A stretch of 64,000 nucleotides of DNA from Streptomyces xanthii (lineage in GTDB: Bacteria > Actinomycetota > Actinomycetes > Streptomycetales > Streptomycetaceae): the NCBI RefSeq assembly GCF_014621695.1, contig NZ_CP061281.1, positions 2,666,001 through 2,730,000 of the forward strand, given 5' to 3'. How positions within the stretch are numbered: the stretch's first letter is position 1; each line of letters opens with the position of its first letter. The position numbers and the translations under genes were made by a program. A model generated the notes under the pieces. That model ran no database searches and had not been told where the DNA came from. It saw nothing but the letters and a program-made list of their open reading frames with translations. This document shows, piece by piece, positions 24,832-33,082 of this stretch.

Positions 24832-25195
24832 GGCCGGGGCTCCTCCGGCCGCCGGGGCACCTCTGACCACCGTCGGGCAGTCGTGCGAAGGCTCACTCTG
24901 TGGAGGGGTGCCGGGGGTTCGGGGCGAACGGCCGGACGAAGGACCTCGATCGGGTGGCGGGTGCGCGCCGGAGGGCCGGGCGGGCAAGGGGCGTAAGGGT
25001 TCTGCACAGGGTTTCCGCCGGGACACGACAAGCGGCTAATGCCCGATTTCATCCCCAGCCGATAATGCGACGCATTACCAACCCTTTATGTCGCCGACCC
25101 GCAACCTTCCTGGGCCCTGGGGCGGTTGTCACGGCGTCCGAGCACGCCGCAGGGCGGGCCGGACGGCCAGAGTCCTCTCCCGTAGAAGGAGCATC
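24832..25195 (+). promoter_or_regulatory. 364-bp gene-free region with palindromic operator
   Basis: Upstream of the secreted low-complexity gene. It contains the perfect 15-bp palindrome TAATGCGACGCATTA (25063-25077), the most AT-rich point of the region, followed by CCTTTATGTCG. The palindrome probably is a regulator binding site. GAAGGAG precedes ATG 25196. No coding sequence is convincing. Confidence 0.5.
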
Positions 25196-25639
25196 ATGTC
25201 CCTCCCCCTGACCCGTCGGATCGCCCGTGCCGCCCTGCTCGTGGCGGCGGGAGCGGCGCCCGTGGTCGGTGCGGCCGGTGCCGCGAGCGCCGCGCCCCTC
25301 CCGGCCACGACCGACCTGGGCGGCGTGACCGCGCTGGACGGCGCGCACCTGGGTGAGACGGTGGACGGTGCCGCGCAGAACGCCACGGGCGTCGCGGGCA
25401 GCACCGGTGGCAAGGCCGTGAAGAAGGCCGTTCCCGCCGCGGGCAAGACGGTCGGCAAGAGCGCGAAGACGGCCACCCCGGCCGCGCAGAAGGCGGCCGG
25501 CGACCTGGCGGGCAGCGCCGGTGACGTCGTCGGTGACACGGCCGGCTCGGCGACCAAGGGCGGTCTGCCGACCGACGCCGTGACCAAGGGCGGCCTGCCG
25601 ACCGGCCAGCTCCCGACCGGCGGCCTGCCGATCGGCTGA
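25196..25639 (+). CDS. secreted low-complexity Ala/Gly/Lys-rich protein
   Basis: A 147-residue exported protein. A Sec signal peptide (RRIARAALLVAAGAAPVVGA, cleavage after GAASA-A) precedes a mature chain rich in Ala, Gly, Lys, Thr and Val, without aromatic residues. It consists of AAGKTVGKSAK and AAQKAAGDLAGSAGD-like segments and a C-terminal GGLPT repeat block. It looks intrinsically disordered; a surface or cell-wall-associated role is possible but no family is recognised. ATG 25196 lies after GAAGGAG. It has a palindromic operator upstream and a strong terminator downstream, so it forms its own transcription unit. Confidence 0.75.
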   Translation: MSLPLTRRIARAALLVAAGAAPVVGAAGAASAAPLPATTDLGGVTALDGAHLGETVDGAAQNATGVAGSTGGKAVKKAVPAAGKTVGKSAKTATPAAQKAAGDLAGSAGDVVGDTAGSATKGGLPTDAVTKGGLPTGQLPTGGLPIG

Positions 25640-25668
25640 GGCCCGGCCCGCACGGGGCCAGACCGGTG

Positions 25669-25712
25669 ACGGGGTGTGGGGAGCTCGCCTGTGGCGGCTC
25701 CCCACACCCCGT
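25669..25712. terminator. bidirectional 16-bp hairpin terminator
   Basis: ACGGGGTGTGGGGAGC (25669-25684) pairs perfectly with GCTCCCCACACCCCGT (25697-25712). It sits between the convergent secreted-protein gene and dapC. Confidence 0.85.
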
Positions 25713-25735
25713 TTCCGCGTGAAGGGACGGCGGCG

Positions 25736-26866
25736 TCAGGCCAGGCGGGAGACGGCCGCCGCGACGCGCTCGTCGGTGGCGGTCAGGGCGACCCGCACGA
25801 ACTGCTCCCCGGCCGAGCCGTAGAAGTCGCCGGGCGCGACGAGGATGCCGAGCTCGGCGAGGTGCGCGACGGTGTCCCAGCAGGACTCGCCGCGGGTCGC
25901 CCACAGGTAGAGGCTGGCCTCGCTGTGCTCGATGCGGAAGCCCTGGGCCTCCAGGGCGGCGCGCAGCTGCTCGCGGCGGGCCGCGTAGCGGGCGCGCTGC
26001 TCCTGGACGTGCTGGTCGTCGCCGAGGGCGGCCACGACGGCGGCCTGGGTGGGCGCGGAGGTCATCATGCCGCCGTGCTTGCGGATCTCGAGCAGCTCGC
26101 CGAGGACCGCCGCGTCACCGGCGAGGAACGCCGCCCGGTACCCCGCGAGGTTGGACCGCTTGGACAGCGAGTGGACGGTGACCAGGCCCTCGTAGGAGCC
26201 GCCGTTGACGTCCGGGTGCAGGACCGAGACGGGGTCGGCCTCCCAGCCCAGCTCGATGTAGCACTCGTCGGAGAAGACGAGGATGCCGTGCTCGCGGGCC
26301 CAGGCCACGATCCGGGTGAGCTCGTCCTTGGACAGGACGCGGCCGGTCGGGTTCGACGGGGAGTTGAGCCACAGGAGCTTGATGCCCTCGGGGTCGAGGT
26401 CCGTGCCCGCGGCGCCAGCCGCAAGTGTCTCCGTGTCGTAGGTGACGTACTCGGCGCGGGCGAGGCGGGCGCCGACCTCGTACGTCGGGTACGCGAGGCG
26501 CGGGTAGGCGACCTTGTCGCCGGGGCCGAGGCCCAGCTGCGTCGGCAGCCAGGCCACGAGCTCCTTGGAGCCGACGACCGGCAGGACGTTGCGGTGCGTG
26601 AAGTCGCGAGCGCCGAGGCGGCGCTCGCACCAGGAGACCAGCGCGTCGCGCAGCTCGGGCGTGCCCCACACGGTCGGGTAGCCGGGCGAGTCGGACGCGC
26701 CGGCCAGAGCCTTCTGGATCAGCTCCGGCACCGGGTCCACGGGGGTGCCCACGGAGAGGTCGACGATGCCGTCGGGGTGGGCCGCGGCCGTCTTCTTGTA
26801 CGGCTCCAGCTTGTCCCAGGGGAAGGTGGGGAGGCGGTCGGAGACTGCGGACACCGGGCGGCTCAC
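25736..26866 (-). CDS. dapC: succinyldiaminopimelate aminotransferase
   Basis: Class I/II PLP aminotransferase (376 aa) of the actinobacterial DapC type, converting N-succinyl-2-amino-6-ketopimelate with glutamate. Motifs in order: LPTFPWDKLEPYK at the N-terminus, IVDLSVGTPVDPVPE, LWLNSPSNPTGRVLS, FSDECYIELGW and the PLP lysine in VHSLSKRSNLAGYR; the C-terminal Arg is in FVRVALTATDERV. GTG 26866 lies after GAGAGAA; a GTG at 26854 is an alternative start. Its neighbour is fdxA, the same arrangement as Rv1178-Rv1177, and dapE is close by. Confidence 0.9.
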   Translation of the reverse strand: MSRPVSAVSDRLPTFPWDKLEPYKKTAAAHPDGIVDLSVGTPVDPVPELIQKALAGASDSPGYPTVWGTPELRDALVSWCERRLGARDFTHRNVLPVVGSKELVAWLPTQLGLGPGDKVAYPRLAYPTYEVGARLARAEYVTYDTETLAAGAAGTDLDPEGIKLLWLNSPSNPTGRVLSKDELTRIVAWAREHGILVFSDECYIELGWEADPVSVLHPDVNGGSYEGLVTVHSLSKRSNLAGYRAAFLAGDAAVLGELLEIRKHGGMMTSAPTQAAVVAALGDDQHVQEQRARYAARREQLRAALEAQGFRIEHSEASLYLWATRGESCWDTVAHLAELGILVAPGDFYGSAGEQFVRVALTATDERVAAAVSRLA

Positions 26867-26917
26867 TTCTCTCTCGGAACGGACTCAGTACCGGTGAGTA
26901 CTGGGTTCGGAAAACAG

Positions 26918-26956
26918 CCCGGTCCCGTACGGCTGACGAAGCCGTACGGGACCGGG
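26918..26956 (-). terminator. 17-bp perfect hairpin terminator after fdxA
   Basis: CCCGGTCCCGTACGGCT (26918-26934) pairs with AGCCGTACGGGACCGGG (26940-26956) around loop GACGA. It lies between fdxA and dapC on the minus strand, so it ends or attenuates fdxA transcripts before dapC. Confidence 0.88.
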
Positions 26957-26988
26957 GTCGTGCGCATGCGTACCGCTGACCGGCGGCG

Positions 26989-27309
26989 TCAGCCGTTCTG
27001 CGGCGGCAGCGCGGCGATGAACGGGTGGTCCTTCTCGATCAGGCCCATCTTCGAGGCACCACCGGGCGAACCGAGCTCGTCGAAGAACTCGACGTTCGCC
27101 TTGTAGTAGTCCTTCCACTCCTCAGGAGTGTCGTCCTCGTAGAAGATCGCCTCGACCGGGCAGACCGGCTCACAGGCACCACAGTCGACGCATTCGTCCG
27201 GGTGGATGTACAAGGACCGGGAGCCCTCGTAGATGCAGTCGACCGGGCACTCCTCGATGCACGCCTTGTCCTTGACGTCGACACAAGGCTGCGCGATGAC
27301 GTAGGTCAC
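26989..27309 (-). CDS. fdxA: 7Fe/8Fe ferredoxin
   Basis: Cytoplasmic seven-iron ferredoxin of 106 residues, an electron donor for monooxygenases and other redox enzymes. The first cluster region is CVDVKDKACIEECPVDCIY and the second CVDCGACEPVCPVEAIFYED; the altered spacing of the first motif (C-x7-C-x3-C) is typical of the [3Fe-4S] site in FdxA/FdxC. The C-terminal extension of about 45 residues is normal for this type. GTG 27309 has GAGGAGGAAC upstream. A strong hairpin separates it from dapC. Confidence 0.93.
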   Translation of the reverse strand: MTYVIAQPCVDVKDKACIEECPVDCIYEGSRSLYIHPDECVDCGACEPVCPVEAIFYEDDTPEEWKDYYKANVEFFDELGSPGGASKMGLIEKDHPFIAALPPQNG

Positions 27310-27399
27310 GCTGTCGTTCCTCCTCGATAGGGCGCTGGCGGGCCTCCACAGGCTCCGCCGCCTGGCGCGCGGGAGCGCGGCGTCGTCGATGCCCGCCCC

Positions 27400-27405
27400 T
27401 AGTAT
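27400..27405 (+). promoter_or_regulatory. -10 box (TAGTAT) of the GNAT operon
   Basis: TAGTAT matches the TANNNT consensus of the principal sigma factor and predicts a transcription start near 27412. That places ATG 27420 within about 8 nt of the 5' end and GTG 27450 after a short leader with AGGAGG. Confidence 0.5.
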
Positions 27406-27449
27406 CTCCGTTCTTGGGCATGATCCGAACAGGAGGGGTGGACCGAGCT

Positions 27450-28475
27450 GTGGAATTCACTGCGGGCGGACGGCTCGAGGTTCGCTTGAACCCGTCTGAC
27501 GTGGGAAAACGCGTGTCTGTACGACGGGTGACGGAGGACGGCCCCGCGGGTCGGAAGTTCACCGACACCGTCGGCGTTCTCACATCGTGGGACGATGGTG
27601 TGCTGCACATCACACGACGAGGTGGTGAGAGCGTGCGCATCGAGGAGTCGACGCTGGTCGCGGGCAAGGTCGTGCCCGCCGAACCGGCCCGCCGGCGCGG
27701 TCCCGCCGCCACGTATCCGGAGCTCGCCCGGGCCGCCGCGCGCGCCTGGCAGCCGCTGGAGAGCGAGCGGCTCGGCGACTGGGAGCTGCGGGCAGCCGAG
27801 GGCTTCACGCGGAGGGCGAACTCGGTCCTTCCGCTGGGCGATCCCGGTCTCCCCCTCGACGAGGCCCTCGCCTTCGTACGCGCGTGGTACGCGGCCCGTG
27901 ATCTTCCCGCTTACGCCCAGACGGCCACGGGGGCGCCCGGTGCGCAGGAGCTGCTCTGCGCGGAGCTGGAGGCGCGGGGCTGGGTGCGCGAGGTCAGCGC
28001 GGAGCTGCGGATCGCCTCGCTGGCGCCGATCGGGGACGCGGTGGACGCGGTCGATCTCGGGGAGCGGGTGCGGATCGCGCGGACCTGCGACGAGGCGTGG
28101 CTGAACCGGTACCAGCGGTTCGGGAAGGCCTCGCCCGCCGTGCTGAAGGTGCTGCACTCCGGGCCGTCCGTGTGGTTCGCGACGGTGCCCGGCGAGGGCG
28201 GGGCGCCGGCAGCGATCGGGCGGTGCGTGGTCGACGGGCGGTGGGCCGGGTTCGCGGCGGTCGAGGTGGCTCCGGAGCGGCGCCGTGAGGGTCTCGGGAC
28301 GCTGGTGATGGCGGCGCTGGCCCGGCAGGCGCTCGACGAGGGTGCGTCGGCGGCGTGGCTGCAGGTCGAGGCGGACAACGCGGGGGCGCGGGCGCTGTAC
28401 GACGGTCTTGGATTCGCCACGCAGCACGCCTACCACCACTACCGGGCGCCGGAGGCGGAGGCGGACGGGCGATGA
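27450..28475 (+). CDS. two-domain GNAT acetyltransferase
   Basis: Acetyltransferase of about 341 residues. An N-terminal beta-rich domain of 65-70 residues (EFTAGGRLEVRLNPSDVGKR, then VGVLTSWDDGVLHITRRGG) precedes a GNAT fold; acetyl-CoA binding motif A is VEVAPERRREGLGTLVMAA, followed by WLQVEADNAGARALYDGLGF and AYHHYR, features of RimI-like or mycothiol-synthase-like enzymes. The acceptor is unknown. I use GTG 27450, 13 nt after AGGAGG; GTG 27438 and ATG 27420 are alternatives. The stop overlaps the next start (ATGA), so it is coupled to the SirB1-like gene. Confidence 0.82.
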   Translation: MEFTAGGRLEVRLNPSDVGKRVSVRRVTEDGPAGRKFTDTVGVLTSWDDGVLHITRRGGESVRIEESTLVAGKVVPAEPARRRGPAATYPELARAAARAWQPLESERLGDWELRAAEGFTRRANSVLPLGDPGLPLDEALAFVRAWYAARDLPAYAQTATGAPGAQELLCAELEARGWVREVSAELRIASLAPIGDAVDAVDLGERVRIARTCDEAWLNRYQRFGKASPAVLKVLHSGPSVWFATVPGEGGAPAAIGRCVVDGRWAGFAAVEVAPERRREGLGTLVMAALARQALDEGASAAWLQVEADNAGARALYDGLGFATQHAYHHYRAPEAEADGR

Positions 28476-29293
28476 GCAGCGAGCTGCGCCGCAGGTTCGC
28501 CGAGGAGGCGCGGGCCGAACGGCCCGATCTGGCGCTGCTGTGCCTGTTGGTCGCGGCGGAGGCGGATCCCGGGCTCGACGAGGCCGGGATGGACGCCGTG
28601 CAGATCGAACTGGACGAGCTGGCCGGGCAGTTGCCGTTCCGGCCGGGCGGGCCGCGGTCCTGGGCGCTCGCGCTGGGCGAGCTGCTGGGGGCGCGGCTCG
28701 GCTTCCACGGGGTGCCCGGCGACTATCAGCGGCTGGAATCCTCGCTGCTGCACGAGGTGATGCGGCGGCGGCGCGGGCTGCCGATCCTGCTGTCCGTGGT
28801 GTGGCTGGAGGTGGCACGACGGGCCGGGGCGCCGGTGTACGGGGTGGCGCTGCCGGGGCATTTCGTGGTCGGGTTCGGGGCGCCGGAGGAGCAGGTGCTG
28901 GCGGATCCCTTCGGGGCGGGGCGGGTGCTGAGCGGGGCGGACGCGGAGCTGCTCGTCGTCGGGGCCACGGGGGCTCCGCTGGAGGGGTCGATGCTGCGGC
29001 CCGCGGATCCGGTGGAGATCGTCCTGCGGATCCTCAACAACGTGCGGGCCTGGGCGGCGGCGCGCCCCGAGCACTCCGACGTGTCCCTGTGGGCGGTGGA
29101 ACTGTCCCTGCTGCTCCCCTCACACCCGGCTCGCCTGCGCTACGAGCGCGCCCAACTCCTGGTCCGCCGCGGCGAGTTCGTCTCCGGGGCGGTCGAGCTG
29201 GAGGCCTACGCGGAGGTGCTCGGCGCGGTGGACGACGCGGCGGCAGAACTGGTCCGCGGCCAGGCCCGCGCGGCCCGGGCGATGATGAACTGA
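28472..29293 (+). CDS. SirB1/transglutaminase-like protein
   Basis: A 273-residue protein of the SirB1 (Transglut_core2) family: RSWALALGELLGARLGFHGV, then the conserved MRRRRGLPILLSVVWLEVAR and VYGVALPGHFVVGF with Asp in ADPFGAG. The usual transglutaminase Cys is replaced by Pro/Ile in RGLPILL, so a proteolytic or cross-linking role is doubtful. A tetratricopeptide-like C-terminus (PARLRYERAQLLVRRGEFVS) follows. Function in bacteria is unknown. It overlaps the GNAT gene by 4 bp. Confidence 0.85.
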   Translation: MSSELRRRFAEEARAERPDLALLCLLVAAEADPGLDEAGMDAVQIELDELAGQLPFRPGGPRSWALALGELLGARLGFHGVPGDYQRLESSLLHEVMRRRRGLPILLSVVWLEVARRAGAPVYGVALPGHFVVGFGAPEEQVLADPFGAGRVLSGADAELLVVGATGAPLEGSMLRPADPVEIVLRILNNVRAWAAARPEHSDVSLWAVELSLLLPSHPARLRYERAQLLVRRGEFVSGAVELEAYAEVLGAVDDAAAELVRGQARAARAMMN

Positions 29294-29372
29294 GCGGTGC
29301 GGGGCGGCTGGGCGAGCCTGACGGAGCGCATCTCCCGCCCACCCGGCCGCCTGCCGGCCGTAGGGTGCCGGC

Positions 29373-29570
29373 GTGCGAGACGAGCGGCATGACGAAGCAC
29401 TGTCCGGCGACGAGTGGGAGCTCTTCCTGCAGTACCTGCATCGCTTCGCCCGGCATGACGTCGACCTGTTCGCGATGCTGGAGGCGGGAGACCCTGAGCA
29501 CCCCTGCTTCGTGACGTTCACCCGGACTCCCGTCGCCGGTACGGACCGAGAGGCGTACCGGCGCCCTTAG
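29373..29570 (+). CDS. small hypothetical protein (65 aa), leaderless
   Basis: A 65-residue acidic protein (MRDERHDEALSGDEWELFLQ, then YLHRFARHDVDLFAMLEAGD) with no signal peptide or metal motif. GTG 29373 is preceded by TAGGGT at six nt and no SD, a leaderless arrangement that supports it being real. Codon usage fits Streptomyces. I do not recognise a family. It ends 8 bp before the convergent response regulator gene, leaving no room for a separate terminator. Confidence 0.55.
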   Translation: MRDERHDEALSGDEWELFLQYLHRFARHDVDLFAMLEAGDPEHPCFVTFTRTPVAGTDREAYRRP

Positions 29571-29577
29571 GCGCGGC

Positions 29578-30204
29578 TCACAGCCAGCCCTTTTCTCTGG
29601 CGGCTCTCACTGCTTCCGCTCTGTTGCGGACCGCCAGTTTTTGGATGGCTGTGGAGAGGTAGTTGCGGATCGTGCCCTGGGAGAGGTGCAGGGCGTGGGC
29701 CAGTTCCGCGTTGGTGCGGCCGTCGGCGGCCTCGCGGAGGATCTCGCGTTCGCGGTCGGTGAGGGGGTTGGCGCCCTCGGCGAGGGCGGCGGCGGCCAGG
29801 GCCGGGTCGATGACGCGTTCGCCGCGCAGGACCGTACGGACGGCTTCGGCGAGCTGGGCGGCGGGGGCGTCCTTGACGAGGAACGCGTCGGCGCCCGCCT
29901 CCATCGCGCTGCGCAGGTAGCCCGGGCGGCCGAAGGTCGTCAGGACGACCAGCTTCACGTCCGGGAGGGCGGCGTGGAGTCGGGCGGCGGCCTCGATGCC
30001 GGTGCAGCCGGGCATCTCGATGTCGAGCAGCGCCACGTCGACGGCGTGCGCGCGGGCCGCCGCGAGGACCTCGTCGCCGCGGGCGACCTGGACGACGACC
30101 TCGATGTCCGGCTCCAGGCCGAGCAGCGCCGCGAGGGCCTCGCGCACCATCGACTGGTCCTCGGCGAGCAGCACCCTGATCGTCGTGTCGTTCGGCGTGA
30201 TCAT
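29578..30204 (-). CDS. NarL/LuxR-type response regulator
   Basis: Two-component response regulator (208 aa). The receiver has acidic pocket LLAEDQS, phospho-acceptor Asp in VALLDIEMPG, Thr in VVLTTFGR and Lys in AFLVKDAP; the output is a LuxR-type HTH (NPLTDREREILREAADGRTN, then LHLSQGTIRNYLSTAIQKL). It is the DesR type, pairing with the coupled DesK-like kinase. Its ATG 30204 overlaps the kinase stop as ATGA. Likely it activates or represses the ABC exporter operon, whose upstream region holds a 28-bp palindrome. Confidence 0.92.
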   Translation of the reverse strand: MITPNDTTIRVLLAEDQSMVREALAALLGLEPDIEVVVQVARGDEVLAAARAHAVDVALLDIEMPGCTGIEAAARLHAALPDVKLVVLTTFGRPGYLRSAMEAGADAFLVKDAPAAQLAEAVRTVLRGERVIDPALAAAALAEGANPLTDREREILREAADGRTNAELAHALHLSQGTIRNYLSTAIQKLAVRNRAEAVRAAREKGWL

Positions 30205-31391
30205 GCGGCGGATCCTACGGAGGCCGCGGGGACCCGGGCCACCAGCAGGAAGCCGCGCCCGGCCGCCGGGCCGGTGTCGAGGGTGCCGCCGACGGCCGCG
30301 ACGCGTTCGGCGAGGCCGGTGAGGCCGTTGCCGGGCGGGGCGCCGGAGGGGCCGGCGCCGTCGTCCTCGACGGTCAGCTCGACGACCGGCCCGGCGAGGG
30401 TCTCGCGCCGGACGAGGTGGACGAGGCAGCGCCGGGCGCCGCTGTGCCGTACGACGTTGGTGACGGCCTCGCGCAGGGTCCAGGCGAGCGCGGCCTCCTG
30501 GGACCCGGGGAGGTCGGGACCGGTGGAGGGGACCTCGGCGGCGATGCCGGCGGCGGACAGCGCCGCCTGGGCGCTCGCGAGTTCGGCGGCGAGCCGGGGC
30601 CGCCGGTAGCCGGTGACGGCCTCGCGGACGTCGACGAGGGCCTGCCGGCTGACCTTCTCGATGTCGGCGACCTGGTCGGCGGCCTTGTCGGGGTGGTCGG
30701 GCAGCATGCGGCCGGCCAGTTCGCTCTTGAGCGTGATGAGCGACAGGGAGTGGCCGAGCAGGTCGTGCAGGTCGCGGGCGAGCCGCAGCCGCTCCTCGTT
30801 GGCGGCGAGCTGGGCGACCTGGGCGCGGGCGCGGCGCAGTTCGCGGGTGGTCCGTACGAGCTGGCGCACGCCGGTCATGGAGAAGCCGCCGAGCAGCGCG
30901 GGCACGACCAGGCCGAGTTCGGGCCCTTCGTCGAGGTATGCGGCGATGGCGACCATGAGGCCGGTCGTCACGAGGATCGCGATGCGGGAGACGCGGATCG
31001 GGAGGACGGCCCCGCAGGCGACGGCCACGTAGACGAAGAGGACGAGCCAGGGGCCGCCCAGGGTGAGGGAGAGGGTGACGGCGCCGGCCGTCAGGGCGGT
31101 CAGGGCGACGGGCACGATCGCGCCGATCACCGGCCAGTTGGTGTGCCGGAAGACCAGGGTCACGTACGCGAGGGTGAACAGGATCAGGCCGGTCCAGCCG
31201 AGGGCGGTGCCGGCGGGGCCGTGCCGGTGGTCGAGCAGGTCGGAGACGGGGTCGCTCATGAAGATCAGCCACATGCCGATCCAGAGGAGCTTCACGAAGA
31301 ACTCGCGGCGGTTCTCGGGCGGCTGACCGATCTTGGGCAGCCGCCGCTCGGTGCCGGCGTCGAGCCCGGCGTCCACGTCCATGTCGCTCAC
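30201..31391 (-). CDS. DesK-type sensor histidine kinase
   Basis: Membrane sensor kinase of 396 residues. About 35 cytoplasmic residues precede a cluster of 5-6 membrane helices (FFVKLLWIGMWLIFMSDP through SRIAILVTTGLMVAIAAYL), a coiled coil, the HisKA_3 box (RLARDLHDLLGHSLSLITLK) and a HATPase with EAVTNVVRHSGARR and DDGAGPSG. The membrane-only sensor resembles DesK, which senses membrane state. GTG 31391 overlaps the permease stop (GTGA). An extra helix pair compared with DesK is possible; exact topology needs prediction. Confidence 0.9.
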   Translation of the reverse strand: MSDMDVDAGLDAGTERRLPKIGQPPENRREFFVKLLWIGMWLIFMSDPVSDLLDHRHGPAGTALGWTGLILFTLAYVTLVFRHTNWPVIGAIVPVALTALTAGAVTLSLTLGGPWLVLFVYVAVACGAVLPIRVSRIAILVTTGLMVAIAAYLDEGPELGLVVPALLGGFSMTGVRQLVRTTRELRRARAQVAQLAANEERLRLARDLHDLLGHSLSLITLKSELAGRMLPDHPDKAADQVADIEKVSRQALVDVREAVTGYRRPRLAAELASAQAALSAAGIAAEVPSTGPDLPGSQEAALAWTLREAVTNVVRHSGARRCLVHLVRRETLAGPVVELTVEDDGAGPSGAPPGNGLTGLAERVAAVGGTLDTGPAAGRGFLLVARVPAASVGSAA

Positions 31392-32131
31392 GCCTTCAGG
31401 GTGTCCTTCCGGTACAGCCAGGCGGCGCCGCCCGCGAAGAGCAGGAAGTACGCGACGAGCAGGGTGACGTCCCCGGCGTGCGGGGCGTCCCCCAGTTCGA
31501 TGGCCCGGCCGAGGGCAGCGTACGCGTGCGTGGGCAGCCACCGGGCGATGTCCTGGAGCCAGTCCGGGAACGTGGTGGCGGGCATCCACAGGCCGCCGAG
31601 GACGGACAGGCCGAAGTAGACGATCATCGTGAGGGGGCGGACCGCGTCACCGGACGCGAGGTAGCCGATGGCGACGCCGAGCGCGGCGAAGCAGAGGCTG
31701 CCGGCCCAGATCGCGCCGGTGAGCGCGAGCCACTGCCAGGCCTCGAACCGTACGTTCTTCAGGAGCGCGGCGACGGCGAAGACGACCACGATGGACGGCA
31801 GGGAGACGACGGCGGCGCTCGCGGTCTTGGCGAGGACGTAGCCGCGGCCCGGCAGGGTGGTCAGGCGCAGTTGGCGGACCCAGCCGCTCTCGCGTTCCTT
31901 GGCGATGCGTTCGCTGTTGCCCATGAGGACGGCGGTGAGGGCGCCGAAGGAGGCCATCGAGACCATCATGAACGAGGCCACGGTGAGGCCGGTGCCGTCC
32001 ACCCGCTCGCCCGCGCCGCCCGCGCTCCCGGAGATGATCAGGAACAGGACGGACGGGTAGATCACCGAGAAGAACAGGAACTTCTTGTTCCGCAGGGCGC
32101 GGGCGAGTTCCAGCTTGATCAGGCTGTTCAT
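31388..32131 (-). CDS. ABC-2 type transporter permease
   Basis: ABC exporter membrane subunit (247 aa) with six helices of the ABC2_membrane type. N-terminal KLELARALRNKKFLFFSVIY is the usual first helix with the preceding elbow; later helices include VASFMMVSMASFGALTAVL and LTMIVYFGLSVLGGLWMPAT. It pairs with the upstream ATPase (overlap ATGA) to export a lipid, drug or peptide. ATG 32131. The combination ABC ATPase-permease-kinase-regulator is common in Gram-positive bacteria. Confidence 0.9.
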   Translation of the reverse strand: MNSLIKLELARALRNKKFLFFSVIYPSVLFLIISGSAGGAGERVDGTGLTVASFMMVSMASFGALTAVLMGNSERIAKERESGWVRQLRLTTLPGRGYVLAKTASAAVVSLPSIVVVFAVAALLKNVRFEAWQWLALTGAIWAGSLCFAALGVAIGYLASGDAVRPLTMIVYFGLSVLGGLWMPATTFPDWLQDIARWLPTHAYAALGRAIELGDAPHAGDVTLLVAYFLLFAGGAAWLYRKDTLKA

Positions 32132-33030
32132 CGGGTTCTGGCCTCCTCGGCCTCGGTGATGGCGACGAAGGCCTGCTCCAGGCCGAGGCCCGCGACTTCC
32201 AGGTTGCGCGGGTAGAGGCCGAGCCCGTACAGCGCGTGCACGGTCGCGTCGGCGTCGGTGGACTGGATGCGGACCGTGGATCCGGAGACCGTGATGCCGG
32301 TCAGGTGCGGGAGCCCCGCGAGGGCGTCGGGGTCGACGGCGTCGAGGTCGAAGGAGACCTTGCGGGCGCCCGCCTTCGCCTTGATCTCGGCGGCGGTGCC
32401 GTCGGCGAGCAGCCGGCCGCGGTGCAGGACGAGGACGCGGTCGGCGATCGCGTCCGCCTCCTCCAGGTAGTGCGTGGCGAACAGGACGGTGCGGCCGCGG
32501 TCGGCCTGCTCGCGCATGGTGGCCCAGAAGGCCTGGCGGGCGGAGACGTCCATGCCGGTGGTCGGCTCGTCGAGGACGATCAGGTCGCTGTCGCCGGCGG
32601 TGGCGAGGGCGAAGCGGACGCGCTGCTCCTGGCCGCCGGACAGCTTGTTGACCTTGCGGTCGGCGATCTGCGTGACGCCCGCGCGGCTGAGCACCTCGCG
32701 CACCGGGTACGGGCGCGGGTGCAGGGAGCAGGCCAGCTGGACGAGTTCGGCGACGGTGACCTCGTCCATGAGGCCGCCGCTCTGCAGCATGGCGCCGACG
32801 CGGCCGCGGACGATGGCCTCGCGGGGGCTGGTGCCGAAGACGCGGACGTCGCCGCTGTCGGCGGGGCGCAGGCCGAGCAGCAGGTCGAGGGTGGTCGACT
32901 TGCCGGCGCCGTTGGGCCCGAGGAGGGCGACCGTCTCGCCCGGGTGCAGTTCGAGGCTGAGGCCGTCGACCGCCTTGACGGTGCCGTAGGCCTTGGTGAC
33001 CCCGGTGAACGTGACCGCTGCTGCATTCAT
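32128..33030 (-). CDS. ABC transporter ATP-binding protein (DrrA-like)
   Basis: Exporter ATPase of 300 residues: Walker A LLGPNGAGKSTT, Q-loop AMLQSGGLMDEVTV, signature LSGGQEQRVRFALA, Walker B LIVLDEPTTGMD, H-loop FATHYLEE, then a C-terminal DUF4162-like regulatory domain. The family exports drugs or lipids with ABC-2 permeases. ATG 33030 lacks an SD, but GACGAT sits six nt upstream, so the operon mRNA may be leaderless. It is the first gene of four overlapping genes (ATPase, permease, kinase, regulator). Confidence 0.92.
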   Translation of the reverse strand: MNAAAVTFTGVTKAYGTVKAVDGLSLELHPGETVALLGPNGAGKSTTLDLLLGLRPADSGDVRVFGTSPREAIVRGRVGAMLQSGGLMDEVTVAELVQLACSLHPRPYPVREVLSRAGVTQIADRKVNKLSGGQEQRVRFALATAGDSDLIVLDEPTTGMDVSARQAFWATMREQADRGRTVLFATHYLEEADAIADRVLVLHRGRLLADGTAAEIKAKAGARKVSFDLDAVDPDALAGLPHLTGITVSGSTVRIQSTDADATVHALYGLGLYPRNLEVAGLGLEQAFVAITEAEEARTR

Positions 33031-33082
33031 ACGGCCATCGTCGCGGGCGGGCGGCGGCGCCCGGCAGTGTCGCGCGTCGCGA

